Shown piece after piece: positions 7,676 through 10,011 of a DNA stretch of 10,011 bases. A program made the translations under genes and the position numbers. The notes under the pieces were generated by a model. The model did no database searches. It had not been told where the DNA came from and was given only the letters and a program-made list of their open reading frames with translations. Source of the DNA: Cytophagales bacterium. GTDB lineage: Bacteria; Bacteroidota; Bacteroidia; Cytophagales; JAAEPT01. Location: positions 1 through 10,011 of the forward strand of contig WTJX01000017.1 in assembly GCA_011524675.1 (NCBI GenBank). The letters run 5' to 3'. Position 1 is the first letter of the stretch. Every line of letters begins with the position of its first letter.

Positions 7676-8017
7676 CTATAGAAGCGAGAAATAAGGCATG
7701 AGAATTGTCATTTTGTAGTTCATCAAGCTAGTACTTTATTAAGGTTACAATACAATTCAGATAAAAACGATCCCCCTTTTTTTCTGTTACTCATACGACA
7801 ATACAGAGAAGTGTCATGTTTTAATCTTGTTTATAAAATGGGGCGCAATTGATTTTTTAGTACACTTCTTGTGTTAGGGTTATTTTTATTAGTTCTCTTT
7901 TTATTTATAAAAAGTTATAAATCGACTTTCTGACTATGTGTTTATGATAAAATCATCCGAAGTTGGATCTGTTTTGTAGAGTGTGTTCTGTAGCAATGTC
8001 AAAAAATAAAAACAAAA
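7676..8017. other. Intergenic stretch of 342 bases with no recognised gene
   Basis: No long open frame and no tRNA- or rRNA-like fold is seen. It contains a pyrimidine tract (five C then seven T) near 7771-7782 without a preceding hairpin, so it is not a convincing terminator. An all-AT dyad with 7-base arms lies at 7904-7921 (tttataa, 4-base loop, ttataaa), and a 5-base dyad (atgat/atcat) near 7944-7956. The promoter of the downstream gene must lie here, but no consensus stands out. The final 20 bases before the ATG at 8018 are A-rich, as usual for this group. Confidence 0.5.
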
Positions 8018-9136
8018 ATGAATACTCCTTTTGTAGAAGCTCCACTTCAAGAGTTTAAAACAAAGTTTAAGTTATTTGGGAAGAAACCAAACCCTAATGC
8101 TATTGTTAAGCTAAACAATCTTTTGGCGAGCAAGGCTGTGTTGGACGTTACAATTAAAGATGTTCAATCTATTGTTTTTGAATATCGCGTAAACCTAAAA
8201 AGAAATTTCCCTGATGATATTAGGGGCTTTTATCAAACTTATTTTGAGCATTGTCTTGATGATAAGTTTTTGTCTGATGACGAAGTAAAAGAATTGATAC
8301 ATTTAAAGAGAATCTTAACCCTAAATGATAAAGATGTAGAGATTATTCATAATCAAGTAGCGGGAAAGATTTACCAAAAGGCTGTAGATGAAGCCTTAGA
8401 AGACAATGTGTTAGAACCTGAAGAAAAAGCTTTTTTAGAGTCTCTTCAAAAAGATTTAAGGTTAAAATCCACTGTGGCAAATAAGATATACACTGACTCT
8501 GCCAGTACTATATTGAATAATTTGATAGATGAAGCCTTAGAAGATGTTTTGTTGACTCCAGAAGAAGAAATGGAGATTTCGGAGCTGGCAGGGAAACTAA
8601 ATGTCAATTATAAAGCAGATAAACAAACGCAGCAAGAACTAGAGAAGTATAAACTTTTTTGGCAAATAGAAAATGGTGAATTGCCTGAACTGCAACCTGA
8701 CTATACATTGCCAGAAGGTGAGATATGTCATTTCAAAGTATCTGTTGATTGGATGGAAAGAGTCAATGATACTTCAAAATCTACACGTGGTGGTGCTGAG
8801 ATGAACGAGAAGATCGCTAGTGGTATTTACTGGAAAACAACCAACCTTGGTGGTTTTGAGTTAGAAACAGCTGCTTGGAATACTGTAGATGACGGTATAT
8901 TATATGTTACAAATAAAAGAATATTATTTGTGGGGCAAGAAGGAGAGAAAGACTTTCCTTTAGAGTTCATCTCAAACTTTACCTGCTTTAATAATGGCGT
9001 AGAAGTTTATGTCAATAAAGAAAATAGTCATCCTTTTATAAAGTTTGAGAAAAACATCGACCTTTTTTCTATCATTTTTGGAAATGTAATCCTTAATAAT
9101 GAAAATGGTTTTTCCAATGATGGAGATATAGAATAG
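8018..9136 (+). CDS. Helical-repeat (Tic110/TerB-like) protein with C-terminal bacterial PH-like domain
   Basis: The protein has 372 residues and two parts. Residues 70-210 hold three tandem 47-residue helical repeats. The same positions recur in each: LDDKFLSDDE (80-89), LEDNVLEPEE (127-136) and LEDVLLTPEE (174-183), each followed by a hydrophobic heptad-like helix. This pattern resembles the helical repeats of chloroplast Tic110-like and TerB-like proteins and is known from bacterial orphan proteins. Residues 213-290 form a linking region with IENGELPEL and a conserved-looking LPEGE (231-235). Residues 291-360 resemble a bacterial PH/GRAM-like domain, with the hallmark GILYVTNKRILFVG (293-306). 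Such domains usually serve as lipid- or protein-binding modules. No signal peptide or membrane helix is seen, so it is probably cytoplasmic and perhaps membrane-associated through the PH part. It is monocistronic: a long gap lies upstream and a strong terminator follows immediately. The biological role is unknown. Confidence 0.82.
   Translation: MNTPFVEAPLQEFKTKFKLFGKKPNPNAIVKLNNLLASKAVLDVTIKDVQSIVFEYRVNLKRNFPDDIRGFYQTYFEHCLDDKFLSDDEVKELIHLKRILTLNDKDVEIIHNQVAGKIYQKAVDEALEDNVLEPEEKAFLESLQKDLRLKSTVANKIYTDSASTILNNLIDEALEDVLLTPEEEMEISELAGKLNVNYKADKQTQQELEKYKLFWQIENGELPELQPDYTLPEGEICHFKVSVDWMERVNDTSKSTRGGAEMNEKIASGIYWKTTNLGGFELETAAWNTVDDGILYVTNKRILFVGQEGEKDFPLEFISNFTCFNNGVEVYVNKENSHPFIKFEKNIDLFSIIFGNVILNNENGFSNDGDIE
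8225..8647 (+). repeat. Three tandem 141-base (47-codon) coding repeats
   Basis: The repeats cover residues 70-210 of the helical-repeat protein. Most of the DNA has diverged, but units 2 and 3 share an exact 19-base stretch, tagatgaagccttagaaga, at 8385-8403 and 8526-8544, spaced exactly 141 bases apart. Unit 1 matches only at the protein level (LDD, then hydrophobic residues at 93, 96, 100 and 102, equal to 140, 143, 147 and 149 in unit 2). Confidence 0.8.
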
Positions 9137-9139
9137 GGG

Positions 9140-9190
9140 ATTATAACCTCTTGTCTTATTATTTGGCAGGAGGTATAATGTTTTTTTCTT
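9140..9190 (+). terminator. Intrinsic terminator of the repeat-PH gene, reaching into the convergent PAS gene
   Basis: In plus-strand RNA, 9140-9155 (attataacctcttgtc) pairs with 9165-9179 (ggcaggaggtataat) to give about 15 pairs with one bulged base, two G-U pairs and a 9-base loop. It is followed by G and seven T, then CTT. It begins 4 bases after the stop codon. On the minus strand the two G-U pairs become A-C mismatches and there is no U-tract, so the site works mainly for the plus-strand gene. Confidence 0.85.
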
Positions 9191-9569
9191 GTAAGAATCC
9201 TAGCACGCCTACTACTTCTCCATTTTCGTTTTCAATCGGGATTTTTGTTGTTTTTGTCCAAAACTCCATACCTTCGGAATTGGTAATCTTACTGACGTAA
9301 TTCATTTCCTTTTCATTCATATCCATGATACTTCTATCATAGAGTCTAAATTCATCAGCTTTGGTTTCTGCCCACGGAAGGTCATAGTCAGTTTTGCCTA
9401 TGATGCTCTCATCTTCATTCAAGCCTGCAAACTCGGCAAATGCTCTGTTTGATCCTTCGTATATAGAGTCTTTATCTTTCCAAAATACCTTCATTGGAAG
9501 GTGATTAATCAAAAGTTGTAAAAACTTCTTTACGTCTATGGGGATATTTATTTCGTTTTTTGCACTCAT
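9159..9569 (-). CDS. Single-domain PAS protein
   Basis: The protein has 136 residues, almost entirely one PAS domain (about 15-129). The first half shows the typical LPMKVFWKDKDSIYEGSNRA (24-43), then FAEFAGL and IIGKTDYDLPW (56-66). The second half shows the strands around MEFWTKTTKIPIENENGEVV (101-120) and GVLGFLQE. PAS domains sense small ligands, redox state or light, or mediate protein pairing. In this subtype they usually sit in front of histidine kinases or diguanylate cyclases. Here no output domain, signal peptide or membrane helix is attached, so the protein may act as a free sensor or adaptor for a partner encoded elsewhere. The gene ends in two adjacent TAA stops and converges on the repeat-PH gene. 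The ATG at 9569 follows an A-rich leader. A 17-bp hairpin lies 31 bases upstream and could be a control site. A degraded larger sensor is possible, but the frame is clean at both ends. Confidence 0.88.
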   Translation of the reverse strand: MSAKNEINIPIDVKKFLQLLINHLPMKVFWKDKDSIYEGSNRAFAEFAGLNEDESIIGKTDYDLPWAETKADEFRLYDRSIMDMNEKEMNYVSKITNSEGMEFWTKTTKIPIENENGEVVGVLGFLQEKNIIPPAK

Positions 9570-9599
9570 AACATATCTTTTTTAAATTCTTTCACATGA

Positions 9600-9642
9600 C
9601 AGTAAACTAGAGTGATGATAAGTCAATTACTTTAGTTTACTG
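9600..9642 (+). repeat. 17-bp hairpin upstream of the PAS gene
   Basis: Perfect 10-base outer arms, cagtaaacta (9600-9609) and tagtttactg (9633-9642), continue inwards for 7 more pairs, two of them G-U in plus-strand RNA, around a 9-base loop (9617-9625). No U-tract follows in either direction, so it is not a standard terminator. It could be an operator for the PAS gene, a structured RNA element, or part of a mobile-element scar together with the palindrome next to it. Confidence 0.6.
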
Positions 9643-9644
9643 CT

Positions 9645-9793
9645 TTTAAGAAGGCTCTGCAAAACCATTTTTTACACTTAGTTAGCGTTAAGCAAAATTT
9701 TAACATCCTCATTTACTATCAGTAAAATGCGGGTTTAAAATTTTGAAAGCCTTGTCTAAGCACATTACCTTAGTTATGCAAAGTCTTCTTTAA
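9645..9793. repeat. Imperfect long palindrome, possible decayed miniature inverted-repeat element
   Basis: The two halves mirror each other about position 9719. Outer ends: aagaaggctctgcaaaacc (9648-9666) against gttatgcaaagtcttctt (9773-9790). Inner part: caaaattttaa (9693-9703) against ttaaaattttg (9735-9745). Centre: atttact/agtaaaat. By hand, about 41 of 78 arm positions pair without gaps, with the middle of the arms the least matched. No coding frame and no clear target-site duplication were found. The tips, with CTTTGCA or CTCTGCA, recall the ends of some IS5-type elements, but this is from memory and unproven. Confidence 0.5.
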
Positions 9794-9830
9794 GTCTGAA
9801 ATATGACATTTTTATATGTCATGTTCTGAC
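9794..9830. repeat. Dyad with ATGACAT/ATGTCAT arms
   Basis: Perfect 7-base arms atgacat (9803-9809) and atgtcat (9816-9822) lie around a 6-base AT loop. Outside them gtctgaa (9794-9800) partly pairs with ttctgac (9824-9830), with one bulge and one mismatch. No U-tract follows on either strand. It adjoins the right end of the long palindrome. It may be a protein-binding site or another hairpin of the same scar. Confidence 0.5.
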
Positions 9831-10011
9831 TGAAAATTAAAACAAGTTTTCGTTTTAGGTTGTGTTTTAAAAGACGGTATTGATTAAAGTGTCTAATAAA
9901 ATACAATGTTCTGCGTGCTAAATATAGCTTGCTTATTGGTAGTTTTTTTGAATAAATATAAGTTATAATTAATTGAATATCAAGCTGCTAAGTTAATAAA
10001 ATGCTTAGAGT
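9831..10011. other. AT-rich right end with no supported gene
   Basis: Nothing convincing is encoded here. A TATAAT hexamer at 9964-9969 and an ATG at 10001 (M-L-R then the window edge), after an A-rich leader, could mark the start of a plus-strand gene beyond the window, but three codons cannot be judged. On the minus strand a frame without a start codon is open from 9987 to the TAA at 9790 (65 codons). Its basic product matches nothing I recognise. Confidence 0.35.

Noticed and set aside
7771..7782. C and T tract after the acidic-protein gene read as its terminator
   Set aside because: No hairpin precedes the T run.
9943..9969. Promoter with TTTTTTTG and TATAAT near the right edge
   Set aside because: The spacing between the elements (13 bases) fits neither the standard sigma70 nor the Bacteroidota layout, and such words are common in AT-rich DNA.

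Overview
The window looks like a stretch of chromosome from an AT-rich member of the Bacteroidota, perhaps a marine Cytophagales- or Saprospirales-type organism. I infer this from the phosphohexomutase, which has the Bacteroidota-type sequence, from the low GC content, from start codons preceded by A-rich leaders rather than strong Shine-Dalgarno sites, and from the small orphan proteins. The exact genus cannot be fixed from the sequence alone. No rRNA, tRNA, CRISPR array or intact insertion sequence is visible.

Left part (1-5293, minus strand). A very large glycosyltransferase of 1388 residues is followed after 28 bases by a four-helix membrane protein. That gene overlaps by 8 bases a macro-domain gene that runs off the left edge. 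The three are most simply read as one minus-strand operon. The glycosyltransferase carries a degenerate sulfotransferase-like N-terminus, one GT2 domain, a coiled coil of about 250 residues, a basic/hydrophobic linker and two more GT2 domains. It probably assembles a surface polysaccharide or glycan.

Centre (5340-7101, minus strand). A complete phosphoglucomutase/phosphomannomutase gene ends in a clear intrinsic terminator whose stem begins inside its last codons. It is therefore a separate transcription unit from the glycosyltransferase, although both serve sugar metabolism (hexose-1-phosphate supply and glycan assembly).

Right part (7102-10011). A 151-base divergent region leads rightwards to a strongly acidic 140-residue orphan protein. 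A 342-base gap follows with no recognised gene. Next is a 372-residue protein with three 47-residue helical repeats joined to a bacterial PH-like domain. It ends in a strong plus-strand terminator that reaches into the 3' end of a convergent single-domain PAS protein.

Beyond the PAS gene lie 442 bases without a convincing gene, but with unusual symmetry. There is a 17-bp hairpin, an imperfect palindrome of about 149 bases that resembles a decayed miniature inverted-repeat element, and a third dyad directly next to it. I found no obvious defence or mobile system. The most unusual items are the glycosyltransferase fusion, the repeat-PH protein and the stack of inverted repeats at the right end.
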